Assembly: GCA_021325025.1 (NCBI GenBank)
Contig: JAJPHZ010000035.1
Span: 554,729-618,728, forward strand
Direction of reading: 5' to 3'
Length of the DNA stretch: 64,000 nt
From: Pseudomonadota bacterium
Lineage (GTDB): Bacteria > Desulfobacterota > Binatia > Binatales > Binataceae
A model generated the notes under the pieces. The model was given only the letters and a program-made list of their open reading frames with translations. It searched no databases and was not told the DNA's origin. Position numbers and translations under genes: made by a program. Positions 7,128-15,550 of the stretch are shown piece by piece. Numbering within the stretch: the first letter of the stretch is position 1; each line of letters opens with the position of its first letter.

Positions 7128-8231
7128 ATGGGTGAGCAACAGACCGCGCTGGCGGTCGATGTCGACAAGCGCCTGAACGGATTCAGGCTGCAGGCGCACT
7201 TTGCGGCGCCGGCCGGATTCACCATGCTGCTGGGGCCGTCGGGCGGCGGCAAAACCACGCTGCTCAACTGTATCGCGGGCCTGCTGCGGCCCGACGCGGG
7301 ACGGATCGCGATCGGCGCCCGCACACTGTTCGATTCCGCCGCGCGCATCGACCTGCGCCCGGCGCACCGGCGCATCGGATACGTCTTCCAGGACCTTGCG
7401 CTGTTCCCGCACCTGACGGTGGCAGACAACGTCCGCTACGGGATCGCAAAGCTGCCCGCCGCCGAGCGCCAATTGCGCACGGCGGCGCTGTTGGAGTCCT
7501 TTCATGTCGCCCATCTGGCCGCGCGCAAGGCCTCGGAGATCTCCGGCGGCGAGCGCCAGCGTACGGCGCTGGCGCGCGCGCTCGTCACCGACCCCGATGC
7601 GCTGCTGCTCGACGAACCGCTGGCGGCGCTGGATCGGGCAACCCGGTCGAAAATCATCGACGACCTGCGCGCCTGGAATGCGGTGCGTTCAATTCCCATC
7701 CTCTTCGTCACGCATTCGCCCGAAGAAGCCTTCGCGCTCGGCGAGCGGGTCGTGGTGATCGAAGCGGGCCGGATGGTGGCGCAGGGAATGCCGCAAGAGG
7801 TGCTCGCCGCACCCCGCCACGAGACGGTCGCACAGGTCGTGGGTTTCGAAAACGTCTTCGACGCCAAGGTGACGGCGCTGCACGAAAATCAGGGCACGAT
7901 GCTGTGCCGGCTGGACGGCGCCGATTGCGAACTGGAGGTGCCGCTGACGCGCGCCGGCCTCGGCGCGCCGGTCAGGGTCGCGATCCGCGCCGGCGATATC
8001 ATGGTCGCCGCCGAGCGCCCGCGCGGGCTGAGCGCCCGCAACACCCTGCGCGGACGCATCGGCGCGATCCGCCGCGAAGGCGTGCGGGTCATCCTCGCCG
8101 TCGACGCGGGTGTGACCTTCGAGGTCCACCTGACACCCAGCGCCGCCGACGAACTGCGCCTGGCACCGGGCCGGGAAATCTGGCTCGTGATCAAGACCTA
8201 CTCCTGCAATCTGGTCCATCCGCGCAACTGA
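7128..8231 (+). CDS. modC: Molybdate ABC transporter ATPase ModC
   Basis: The 367-residue protein has Walker A GPSGGGKT (36-43), the signature SGGERQ (139-144) and Walker B LLLDEP with D162/E163, followed by a D-loop and H-loop (FVTHSPEEA). The C-terminal 120 residues form a molybdate-binding TOBE/Mop-like domain, as in full-length ModC, which can sense intracellular molybdate. It starts 18 bp after modB in the same operon. Confidence 0.93.
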   Translation: MGEQQTALAVDVDKRLNGFRLQAHFAAPAGFTMLLGPSGGGKTTLLNCIAGLLRPDAGRIAIGARTLFDSAARIDLRPAHRRIGYVFQDLALFPHLTVADNVRYGIAKLPAAERQLRTAALLESFHVAHLAARKASEISGGERQRTALARALVTDPDALLLDEPLAALDRATRSKIIDDLRAWNAVRSIPILFVTHSPEEAFALGERVVVIEAGRMVAQGMPQEVLAAPRHETVAQVVGFENVFDAKVTALHENQGTMLCRLDGADCELEVPLTRAGLGAPVRVAIRAGDIMVAAERPRGLSARNTLRGRIGAIRREGVRVILAVDAGVTFEVHLTPSAADELRLAPGREIWLVIKTYSCNLVHPRN

Positions 8232-8244
8232 GCCGGCTTTGGAC

Positions 8245-8288
8245 CCAGGTCCCGACCGTGCAAGCGCCGGGCAGACTTTCGGACCTGG
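8245..8288 (+). terminator. Hairpin after modC
   Basis: CCAGGTCC (8245-8252) pairs perfectly with GGACCTGG (8281-8288). A competing pair CAGACT (8272-8277) / AGTCTG (8290-8295) overlaps it. It starts 14 bp after the modC stop and lies before the next promoter, so it is most simply the 3' end structure of the mod operon. There is no T-run. Confidence 0.35.
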
Positions 8289-8320
8289 CAGTCTGGCATC
8301 GGGCCGCCCGAGAAAACTCT

Positions 8321-8368
8321 GCCATAACACTTGTCATATTACTTGTTTAATGGCATACCTCCGATTCC
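8321..8368 (+). promoter_or_regulatory. Leader shared with modA (copy 2)
   Basis: This is the second copy of the 48-bp leader found before modA, aligned from its first base to the ATG with no gap. It holds GCCAT, CTTGTCA and TTTAATGGCATA in the same positions. It marks the gene at 8369 as a separate transcription unit regulated like modA. Confidence 0.55.
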
Positions 8369-9289
8369 ATGAAAACCGGAGCATGGACAGAGCTTAGCGG
8401 GCTTTTGCGGGGCATTGGGGCTGTTAGTTTGGCGGTTCTGACCTGGGGGGCGGCCGCGCGCGCACAAAGTGCGCCTGTTGCGCCGCAGTCAACCAATCCG
8501 ATCGTCCAGTACTTTGTCGACTGGTTTCCGCGCGTGACCCGGATCCAGAACGAACAGCCGCATTGGGTGACGCCGCTGGTCACGGTCACGCCGCGGCTGG
8601 AGGAGGAAATTCGCTACGACCAATTTTTCCAGGCCCAGCAGTATGGCCGCGCGCTGGATAACTACGGCGGCGGCAAGGGGCTGGAGCTGATCCCGTTTGA
8701 GAATACGGAAATAATCCTGGGCTTTCCGGCCTGGCTGGCCCACGGCGGCAAGATAATCCACGGCACGAAAAAGGCCGTCGCGCCCAGTGACGGATGGGCC
8801 GATGAGACGTTCCTGGTCAAGTACCGGCTGCTGTCGGCCAACGAGGAGAACGGCAATTACATTCTGACCGCGTTCATGGGTTTCAGTGCGCCCACCGGCG
8901 ACGCCGGCAACAGCCTGGGCCACGCGATCTTCACCCCCACGATCGCGGGCGGCAAAGGATGGGGCAATTTCGACGTCCAGAGCACGCTGGGCGTGTCCTT
9001 TCCCAACGGCGGCGAGGATCGACTGGGGATGCCGCTGGCGTGGAACACCGCCCTTCAGTATCGCGTCTACCATTTCTTCTGGCCGGAATTCGAGGTGAAT
9101 TACACCTGGTGGCCCAACGGGCAGCGCACCGGGCTCAATCAGGTGTTCCTCACCCCCGGCCTGCTGATTGGACGAATTCCGATTTACGGCCGGGCGGGAT
9201 TGACCTTCGGCGCCGGCTACCAGGTCGCCGTCACCCATCAGCCGCAGTACAACCATTCCGTGATTCTGAGCGCGCGCATTCCGTTCTGA
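8369..9289 (+). CDS. Predicted outer-membrane channel, possibly oxyanion-related
   Basis: The 306-residue protein has a signal peptide (about 1-33, ending AAARAQS) and then alternating amphipathic beta strands rich in aromatic residues and glycine. It ends in the aromatic-terminated strand SVILSARIPF typical of outer-membrane barrels. The leader is shared with modA and the gene lies directly after modC, which suggests a role in getting molybdate or tungstate across the outer membrane. That substrate link is inference. It is not a TonB-dependent receptor: no plug domain or TonB box is visible and it is too short. Confidence 0.65.
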   Translation: MKTGAWTELSGLLRGIGAVSLAVLTWGAAARAQSAPVAPQSTNPIVQYFVDWFPRVTRIQNEQPHWVTPLVTVTPRLEEEIRYDQFFQAQQYGRALDNYGGGKGLELIPFENTEIILGFPAWLAHGGKIIHGTKKAVAPSDGWADETFLVKYRLLSANEENGNYILTAFMGFSAPTGDAGNSLGHAIFTPTIAGGKGWGNFDVQSTLGVSFPNGGEDRLGMPLAWNTALQYRVYHFFWPEFEVNYTWWPNGQRTGLNQVFLTPGLLIGRIPIYGRAGLTFGAGYQVAVTHQPQYNHSVILSARIPF

Positions 9290-9374
9290 CAGTGGGGGGA
9301 CGTTAAGTCGGCGCGCGGCGTGTGTCATAATATCTCAAGCACCCGCCCTCAACGGGCATTGAGAGGTAACGGAC

Positions 9375-10506
9375 TTGACGCTGAGCGAGATGCGCGAACA
9401 ATTGGCCAACCTCGAGGAGCGCTTTGGCAAGCTCGGGAGGCGTCTTTGACCTGGCCCAACTCAATGCGCGCCACTCTGAATTGCTCGAAGAATCCGCCAA
9501 ACCCGATTTTTGGAGCAAACCCGAAGCGGCTCAGGCCGCGGCCCGCGAACTGGATGACATAAAGGCCAAGCTGGACAGCTTCCGGCGCCTGCGCGGTCAT
9601 CTGGAAGAGGCGCGGCTGTTCCTGTCGATGGCCGAGGAGGAAGGGACCGAGGACAGCGAGGCGGCACGCGAGACCGAAAAGGCGCTGGCCGCAGCGCGTG
9701 CGGGGATCGAGGAGCAGGAACTGAAAGTGATGCTGGGCGGGGAGTTCGACCGCCTGGGCGCGATCGTATCGGTCCATCCAGGGGCCGGCGGCACCGAAGC
9801 ACAGGACTGGGCGCAGATGCTGCTGCGGATGTATCTGCGATGGGCGGAGCGGCACGGCTTCAAGGTCGAAGTGGCCGACGAGCAGCCCGGCGAAGGCGCC
9901 GGCATCAAGAGCGCCACCTTCACCGTGGAGGGCGAGTACGCCTACGGCTATCTGAAGGCCGAAGCCGGGATCCATCGCCTGGTGCGCATCTCGCCTTTCG
10001 ACGCCAACGCCCGGCGCCATACTTCGTTTGCGTCGGTGTTCGTCTATCCTGCGATCGACGACAAGGTCGAGGTGGTGATCAACCCCGCCGACCTGAGAAT
10101 CGACACCTTTCGCGCCAGCGGCGCCGGCGGTCAGCACGTCAACAAGACCGACTCCGCGGTACGCTTCACCCATATCCCGACCGGGATCGTGGTGACCTGC
10201 CAGAACGAGCGCTCGCAGCACAAGAACCGCGCGATGGCGATGAAGATCCTGCGCGCGCGGCTGTTCGAGTTGGAGATGCGCAAAAAGCGCGAGCAAATGG
10301 AGCAGTTCACCAAGGAGAAGAAGGAGATTACCTGGGGCTCCCAGATCCGCTCCTACGTGTTGCAGCCCTACCGCATGGTCAAGGACCATCGCACCGGCGT
10401 GGAGGTGGGCAACACCGACGCCGTGCTCGACGGCGACATCGATCAGTTCATCGAGGCCTATCTGCTGGGCGTGCGCAAATCCGGCGCCGACAGCACGCCC
10501 GATTAG
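9375..10506 (+). CDS. prfB: Peptide chain release factor 2 (programmed +1 frameshift)
   Basis: The gene is read as 9375-9446 (24 codons, TTG start with GAGAGG at 9361-9366), then +1 into 9448-10506, giving 376 residues. In the main frame GGQ lies at 10126-10134 (about residue 251), the peptidyl-tRNA hydrolysis motif, and SPF at 9991-9999 (about residue 206), the RF2 stop-codon tripeptide that reads UGA/UAA. An ATG-less start annotation at 9424 would miss the true N-terminus. It terminates translation in the cytoplasm and autoregulates through the frameshift. Confidence 0.95.
9435..9450 (+). promoter_or_regulatory. prfB programmed frameshift site
   Basis: The sequence is GGGAGG CGT CTT TGA C: an internal Shine-Dalgarno-like GGGAGG (9435-9440), a three-base spacer, the slippery CTT and the in-frame stop TGA at 9447-9449 followed by C. 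This is the standard bacterial RF2 arrangement, where low RF2 makes ribosomes pause at UGA and shift +1. Confidence 0.95.
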
Positions 10507-10724
10507 GCGGCGGCCGCATCAAAATCTTGCCTGACTGAACTGGCGGAGGTGAAGTTCGACAGCGGCTCAGTTGCGCTCGATGGTCAGCCGGCGCTCGGCC
10601 TCGGCAAAACGCCCGGGCCATCTTGACATTTGGTTGCCTGGCGGGCGGCGCGGGGTCAGACTCGGACTAAAGCCGCGGCGTGGTTTGCCGTCGGCCGCTC
10701 CAACCCCCTTACGGAGAAGGCGCG

Positions 10725-11417
10725 ATGATCGACCTTTATTTCTGGCCCACCCCCAACGGACAGAAAGTCAGCATCTTCCTGGAAGAAGCCGGACTTCCCT
10801 ACAACGTGATCGGGGTCAACATCGGCAAGGGCGAACAATTCGAGCCGAAGTTTCTGGAAATCAGCCCTAACAACAAAATCCCGGCGATCGTCGACCACGA
10901 CGGACCCGACGGCCAGCCGATTTCGGTGTTCGAATCGGGAGCGATCCTTCTGTACCTGGCCGACAAGACCGGCAAGTTCATGCCCAGGGACGCGCGCGGA
11001 CGCTGGCAAGTGGTCGAATGGCTGATGTTCCAGATGGGCACGGTCGGCCCGATGCTGGGGCAGGCCAACCACTTCCGCAACTACGCGCCCGAAAAGCTGC
11101 AGTACGCCATCGACCGCTACACCAACGAGTCCAAGCGGATCTTCAACGTCATGGACCGGCGCCTGGCAAAGCATGAATACCTGGCCGGCGAGTATTCGAT
11201 TGCCGACATGGCGTGCTGGCCGTGGATCATCACCCGCAAAAAGAGCGGCGAGTACGACGAATTCGCCAGCCTCAAGCGCTGGGCCGACGCAATCGGCGAG
11301 CGCCCGGCGGTCAAGCGCGGGATGACGGTGCTGACCGACGTGATTGCGCGCGGCGCGGGGATGGACGCCAAGGCCCGCGAAATCCTGTTCGGCGCCAAGC
11401 AATACGAGCGCCGCTAG
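10725..11417 (+). CDS. Glutathione S-transferase, nu-class (YfcG/Ure2p-like)
   Basis: The 230-residue protein has an N-terminal thioredoxin fold with TPNGQK (9-14) and then FLEEAGLPYNVIGVNI, SPNNKIPAIVD with the cis-Pro, and FESGAILLYLADK. The C-terminal all-helical domain contains YSIADMACWPWI. TPNGQK is the YfcG-type signature; those enzymes have disulfide-bond reductase activity rather than classical conjugation. The ATG at 10725 follows GGAGAAGG. It is cytoplasmic and single, with the LLM oxidoreductase 71 bp downstream perhaps co-transcribed. Confidence 0.9.
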   Translation: MIDLYFWPTPNGQKVSIFLEEAGLPYNVIGVNIGKGEQFEPKFLEISPNNKIPAIVDHDGPDGQPISVFESGAILLYLADKTGKFMPRDARGRWQVVEWLMFQMGTVGPMLGQANHFRNYAPEKLQYAIDRYTNESKRIFNVMDRRLAKHEYLAGEYSIADMACWPWIITRKKSGEYDEFASLKRWADAIGERPAVKRGMTVLTDVIARGAGMDAKAREILFGAKQYERR

Positions 11418-11488
11418 CGCGCTCCCCACATTGGCGGCAATGCGGTATATAGGGCGCAGCGCGTGAAAAGCGCGCCAAGGAGACGTCG

Positions 11489-12682
11489 ATGAGATTCGGC
11501 CTGATGTATGAAATCGAGATGCCCAAGCCCTGGTACGAGGGCTACGAATACGACAAGTACTGGCAGGTGATGGCGCAGATTCAGTACGCCGACGAAGTCG
11601 GTTTCGACTACGTCTGGGCGGTCGAGCATCACTTCTTCGAGGAACTGTCGCATTGCAGCGCCCCCGAAATCCTGTTCGCCGCCGCCAGCCAGCGCACCAG
11701 CCGTATCCGCTTCGGACATGGCGCCGTGCTGCTGCCCCAGCCCTATAACCATCCGATTCGCGTGGCCGAGCGAGTAGGCGCGCTGGACATCCTGAGCAAC
11801 GGGCGGCTCGACGTCGGCTTTGCCCGCTCCACGACCCTCAACGAGATGCTCGGCTTCGGCATCGACCCCGCCGACACGCGCCCGATGATGGACGAGGCGC
11901 TGCAGATCATCCCCCAGCTGATGACCACCGACCGCTTCCCGGGTTACCAGGGCAAGTACTTCACGGTCGGCCCCAACCGCAACGTGATTCCCAAACCCAT
12001 CCAAAAACCTCATCCGCCAATGTGGATGGCATGCTCGTCGCCCGACAGCTTCAACCTGGCGGCCAACTACGGGCTGGGCGTGCTGTGCTTCAATATCGCG
12101 CGCGCCGACACCCTGGAGCAGCGGGTGCGCAACTACCGCGAGCAGATCAAGGCGCCCAAAAACCAGGTCACGGCCCAGGTTAACAACCAAATCGCCGCCT
12201 TTTTGATGACGCTGTGCGGCGAGAACAACGACCAGACCATCGAGATGGCCGGCGAGGGCATGCAATGGTACATGTCCCTGCTGCGCGGGCAGGCGCCGTT
12301 CTGGATGCATCTGCACGAGCAGAACCGCTCGGAAGTCTTCGCCCAGATCGAAAGCTACAGGTACGCTGCCCAGCGTGCCCCCGAGGCCTTCTTCTTCGGC
12401 AAAAAAGAGGCCGAGGCGAGAAAGGCCAAGGACCAACTGCAGCCGCAGGCTTTGGTGGAAAGCGGTCTGCTATGCGCCGGCAATCCCGATAGCTGCATCA
12501 AGGTGTTGGAGCGCTTTGCCAATCTGGGCGTGGACCTGATTTTGTGCTTCATGGAGATGGGGCGGGTGCCGCACGCCAAGACCATGGAGTCGATTAAGAT
12601 GTTCGGCAAGTACATAATTCCGTACTTCAAGGGGCGCAGCGACTGGCAGTACGAGCCCAGCGCGCACAGCGCCGCCCGCTGA
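11489..12682 (+). CDS. LLM-class flavin-dependent oxidoreductase 1
   Basis: The 397-residue protein has the bacterial-luciferase alpha/beta barrel: MRFGLMYEIEMPKPWY at the start, DYVWAVEHHFFEE (the conserved EHH) near residues 38-50, and HGAVLLPQPYNHPIRVAERVGALDILSNGRLDVG. Such enzymes use FMN or F420 to oxidise ketones, hydrocarbons or similar substrates. The cofactor and substrate cannot be decided here. AAGGAGAC precedes the ATG. A paralogue lies at 27031-28146. The C-terminal 60 residues contain the PDSCIKVLERFANLGVD pattern usual in this subgroup. Confidence 0.9.
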   Translation: MRFGLMYEIEMPKPWYEGYEYDKYWQVMAQIQYADEVGFDYVWAVEHHFFEELSHCSAPEILFAAASQRTSRIRFGHGAVLLPQPYNHPIRVAERVGALDILSNGRLDVGFARSTTLNEMLGFGIDPADTRPMMDEALQIIPQLMTTDRFPGYQGKYFTVGPNRNVIPKPIQKPHPPMWMACSSPDSFNLAANYGLGVLCFNIARADTLEQRVRNYREQIKAPKNQVTAQVNNQIAAFLMTLCGENNDQTIEMAGEGMQWYMSLLRGQAPFWMHLHEQNRSEVFAQIESYRYAAQRAPEAFFFGKKEAEARKAKDQLQPQALVESGLLCAGNPDSCIKVLERFANLGVDLILCFMEMGRVPHAKTMESIKMFGKYIIPYFKGRSDWQYEPSAHSAAR

Positions 12683-12708
12683 GCCAGATCAGGAGGATAG
12701 AGTTCGTC

Positions 12709-12984
12709 GTGCCGGAAAAGGAACTTGATCAGGGAAGATTGTGGTGGCCGCCCGGACTGCCGGCCCAGGAAGTCGTCCATATAACCTTCAACATCGCACT
12801 CCAGGACAAGCCCCAGCGCCTGACCTGCGAGGATTACGACACCAAAGAACCGTTCGACGTCGAAACCGAATTCAACCAGCAGGGGTTTGGCGCGTGGACG
12901 CGATGGACCGGCGCGACGCTGCGCTTTAAACGTCCCGAGCAGCGCGCGCGTCCGTTTCGATGGCGCATCTACGGCCAGGGTTAA
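12709..12984 (+). CDS. Small hypothetical protein
   Basis: The protein has 91 residues from the GTG at 12709, with AGGAGG at 12691-12696 (a rather long 12-base spacing). It is a soluble, mixed-composition protein with many Trp, Pro and Phe residues and no signal peptide. It follows the LLM gene by 26 bp, so it is probably in the same transcript. I do not recognise a family. Confidence 0.6.
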   Translation: MPEKELDQGRLWWPPGLPAQEVVHITFNIALQDKPQRLTCEDYDTKEPFDVETEFNQQGFGAWTRWTGATLRFKRPEQRARPFRWRIYGQG

Positions 12985-13050
12985 GGCCACGCTACCCCAA
13001 GCCTAACCATCTGGACCGACGACGCGCCTGACTGCTCGATCCACCCCGCG

Positions 13051-13096
13051 AACTGTGTCCGTTGGACGCGCGCCTCTGCATCCAGCGGACACAGTT
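13051..13096. repeat. Long inverted repeat / terminator-like hairpin
   Basis: AACTGTGTCCGTTGGA (13051-13066) is the reverse complement of 13081-13096 except for one G:T pair, with a 14-base loop between. It lies between the small hypothetical gene and the universal stress gene. There is no clean T-run after it. It may be a terminator, a regulator site or a dispersed repeat. Confidence 0.55.
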
Positions 13097-13248
13097 GTTT
13101 CATGGGACAGAGCGCGCCGTCGCAAAACCATGTGTCTGGCCGCAGGCGCAGTTGGCATGCAGCTTGCCCTTTCAACACTTCGGAGGCGCCGCGGAATCAG
13201 GCTTCAACCCGCCGCCTTTATGAGGTGAGACCTGAGGGAGGAACACGA

Positions 13249-13680
13249 ATGCTGACGAACTTCAAGCGGGTGCTGTGTCCGGTCCAATTCGATGACAAGA
13301 ACTCCGAGGCCGCTCTGGCGGTTGCCAAGGAAATCGTGCAGCAGAACAACGGCAAGCTGTTCGTGCTCAACGTGGTTTCTCCCCACACCGACCCGACCCG
13401 GGTGGGCGGCGCGGCGATGGCGGCGCACGACGAGAAAGTCGCTGAGCGTGAGATGGCCCGGCTCAAGCGCGAGATGCTGGCCGGTGTCGAGCACGAAACG
13501 ATTCTGCTGATTGGCAACCCGGCCGAGGAAATCGTCAAGGCCGAGCACGACTATGGCGCCGACCTGGTGGTGATGGCGACCCATGGCCGCACCGGCGTAA
13601 GCCATCTGGTGCTGGGCAGCGTGGCCGAGCGCGTGGTGCGCGAATCGAGTTGCCCGGTCCTGACCATCCGCCCCAAGTAA
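13249..13680 (+). CDS. Universal stress protein, single UspA domain
   Basis: The 143-residue protein begins MLTNFKRVLCPVQFDD and ends with VVMATHGRTGVSHLVLGSVAERVV. It contains the ATP-binding G-x2-G-x9-G-S/T pattern near residues 112-126, so it belongs to the nucleotide-binding UspA class. The start follows GGGAGG at 13235-13240. It is cytoplasmic, induced by starvation or redox stress in relatives, and ends against the hairpin at 13722-13755. Confidence 0.92.
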   Translation: MLTNFKRVLCPVQFDDKNSEAALAVAKEIVQQNNGKLFVLNVVSPHTDPTRVGGAAMAAHDEKVAEREMARLKREMLAGVEHETILLIGNPAEEIVKAEHDYGADLVVMATHGRTGVSHLVLGSVAERVVRESSCPVLTIRPK

Positions 13681-13721
13681 CATTTCGGCGCGGCTAACCG
13701 CTTGGCTGTCGGCCAGGTTCG

Positions 13722-13755
13722 GAGCCTGTCCCACAACGCCGCGGGGGACAGGCTC
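13722..13755. terminator. Bidirectional terminator hairpin between convergent genes
   Basis: GAGCCTGTCCC (13722-13732) and GGGACAGGCTC (13745-13755) form a perfect 11-bp stem with a 12-base loop, between the convergent UspA and NUDIX genes. Position and symmetry suit termination of both. Confidence 0.65.
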
Positions 13756-13758
13756 AGG

Positions 13759-14289
13759 CTATGCGGCCTCCCCGGACATAAACGCGCTGGCGTGAAAGAT
13801 ACCGGCAATCGTCTTGGCGTCGATTATTTCGCTGGCGCGGATCATCCGGATGACCTGAGTCAGTTCGATCCATTCGACGCGAATCACCTCGTCGGCTTCG
13901 TGACTGGTCTGGGTGTGGCTTAGATCGCGCGCCAGGTAAAGCTCGATGCGCTCATCGCAGATGCTGGGGATGGTGACCAGCGAGCCCAGATGATCCCAGC
14001 GCCCGGCGTTGACGCCGGCTTCTTCGAGCAATTCGCGCTCGGCGCATTGGCGGCCGCTTTCTCCTGCCCCGCGGCATCCGGCGGGGATTTCCCAGATCGC
14101 GCCACCCACCGCATGGCGATACTGATGGAGCATCGCAACCCGTCCGTCGCGGTCAAGGGCGACAATCGCGGCGGCGCCGGGATGGCGGATGATAGGCAGT
14201 TCGACCGTCAATCCGTTGGGCAGGGCGGCGGTCTCCACACCCAGATCCACGACCCCGGCGCGAAAAATCGGTCGGCGTTTTGATTCCAT
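13759..14289 (-). CDS. NUDIX hydrolase (ADP-ribose pyrophosphatase-like)
   Basis: The 176-residue protein has a complete Nudix box, G-x5-E-x7-REL-x-EE-x-G-V, centred on CAERELLEEAGV. The surrounding pattern (VALDRDGRVAMLHQYRHAVGGAIWEIPAG) is that of the ADP-ribose pyrophosphatase / NudF subgroup. It hydrolyses a nucleoside diphosphate linked to another group, with Mg2+ or Mn2+. It is minus strand, followed downstream by the bidirectional hairpin and adjacent to the tandem stress protein gene on the same strand. Confidence 0.9.
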   Translation of the reverse strand: MESKRRPIFRAGVVDLGVETAALPNGLTVELPIIRHPGAAAIVALDRDGRVAMLHQYRHAVGGAIWEIPAGCRGAGESGRQCAERELLEEAGVNAGRWDHLGSLVTIPSICDERIELYLARDLSHTQTSHEADEVIRVEWIELTQVIRMIRASEIIDAKTIAGIFHASAFMSGEAA

Positions 14290-14340
14290 GATGCTAAAGA
14301 AATTGTGGCTGCCAGTCCGCAGTCTCGCAACCGGCCCGCC

Positions 14341-15171
14341 CTAGCGCGACAAAAACAGCGGGCAGGGGGCGTTGCGCAGCACGTGCTCGGTGGTCGAGCC
14401 CAGCATCATCTCCACGATGCGGTAGTGGCCGTAGGCACCGATGAACAGGGCGTCGGGCGCGGTCTGGCGGATGAAGGCGATGATCTCGTGGGGCGCGTCG
14501 CCGGTCAGATGACGGAACTCCACGCTCATCCCGTAGGGCTCGAAATAGCTGCGCGCCTGCGCCAGGCGCGCCTGTGCGCTCTGCGCGTCGCGGCTGACGC
14601 TCAGCACGGTTAGCGACGCGCCCAGCCCGCTGGCGAGTTCCGCCGCCGTATGCATCGCCTTGCGCGCACGCTCGCTGCCGTCGTAAGCCAGCGCCAGCCG
14701 GCGCAGTTCACGGCCCGATACCGGGCAGATCAGCACCGTCGCCGAGGCCTTGCGCGCCACGCCGGCGGCGATGCCGCCGGGAGTGGCGGGCGCGTCGGCC
14801 TGGCGGACGCGATGGCCCAGCACCACCAGGTCCGCGCTCTTGGAACGCTCGCAGATCTGATTAGCCACCAGACCGAAATCCAGCGCGGTGTGCGCTGCCA
14901 CTCCTTCGCGCGCCGCGGCCGCGGCGAAGGCCTCCAACAGCCGGTGGCCGCGCGCCGTCAGAGTCTCGCGGAGGCGGGGCGTTTGCAGGTAGCTTTCAAC
15001 GTCGGCCGGGGCTGCGATATCATTCAGCAGCGGCTCCTCAAGCGATAGAATATCGACGACGTGCAGCCCCAGGACGCTGGCATGGAGCCGGCGGGCAAGG
15101 TAAAAGGCAAAAGTCTGGGCGTACAGGGAATGCTCAGAGCTGTCGACACCGACCACGATGCTCTTAAACAC
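14341..15171 (-). CDS. Tandem universal stress protein (two UspA domains)
   Basis: From the GTG at 15171 the protein has 276 residues and begins VFKSIVVGVDSSEHS. The first UspA domain (about 1-135) ends in a VVLGHRV region and lacks a full ATP motif. The second (about 140-276) ends GAYGHYRIVEMMLGSTTEHVL, a partially preserved G-x9-GS pattern. A TTG at 15189 is an alternative start. It shares only about 39 bp with the divergent gene at 15211. Probable stress or persistence role; ligand unknown. Confidence 0.85.
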   Translation of the reverse strand: MFKSIVVGVDSSEHSLYAQTFAFYLARRLHASVLGLHVVDILSLEEPLLNDIAAPADVESYLQTPRLRETLTARGHRLLEAFAAAAAREGVAAHTALDFGLVANQICERSKSADLVVLGHRVRQADAPATPGGIAAGVARKASATVLICPVSGRELRRLALAYDGSERARKAMHTAAELASGLGASLTVLSVSRDAQSAQARLAQARSYFEPYGMSVEFRHLTGDAPHEIIAFIRQTAPDALFIGAYGHYRIVEMMLGSTTEHVLRNAPCPLFLSR

Positions 15172-15210
15172 GGGGCACGGTCTCCGCAAAAGTGGCGATT
15201 ATCACGCCCC

Positions 15211-15522
15211 ATGGGTGGCGCTCAAGAGGGCAAATTGAGTCAGGCGAAAGCGACGCGCACGGTACAACTGGTAAGCGAACTGGAGGAACTGGCCCAGCGC
15301 TGCGGAATCGAGGTCCGGCACGAAAAACTGTTGCGCGAAATCGGCTACCGCGCACGCAGCGGTTCGTGTAAGGTCAGGGACAAGAACCTCGTCATTCTCG
15401 ATCGCACGCTCGCGCCCGCCGAGCAGGTCGAGATTCTGGCCGAGGCCTTGCGCGGCCAGGAGCTGGAAAATCTCTACCTATCCCCGGCTGCGCGCCGGCT
15501 GCTGCAGGAAGACCGGGGTTGA
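15211..15522 (+). CDS. Conserved-looking hypothetical protein upstream of Fur
   Basis: From the ATG at 15211 the protein has 103 residues. It is charged and helical, with LVSELEELAQRCGIEVRHE and a C-terminal half rich in Leu, Glu and Arg (ILAEALRGQELENLYLSPAARRLL). There is no signal peptide or membrane segment. It ends 4 bp before the earliest Fur start, so the two are probably one transcript. The open frame extends back to 15061, but that part is antisense to the stress protein gene. I do not recognise a function. Confidence 0.6.
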   Translation: MGGAQEGKLSQAKATRTVQLVSELEELAQRCGIEVRHEKLLREIGYRARSGSCKVRDKNLVILDRTLAPAEQVEILAEALRGQELENLYLSPAARRLLQEDRG

Positions 15523-15550
15523 ATCGTTGGCCGCAGGAATCAGTCGACTC

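Noticed and set aside
10567..10629. A 20-codon frame on the minus strand with coding-like codons (FAEAERRLTIERN at its end)
   Set aside because: It might be the end of a lost gene, but it is too short and has no family match that I can recognise.
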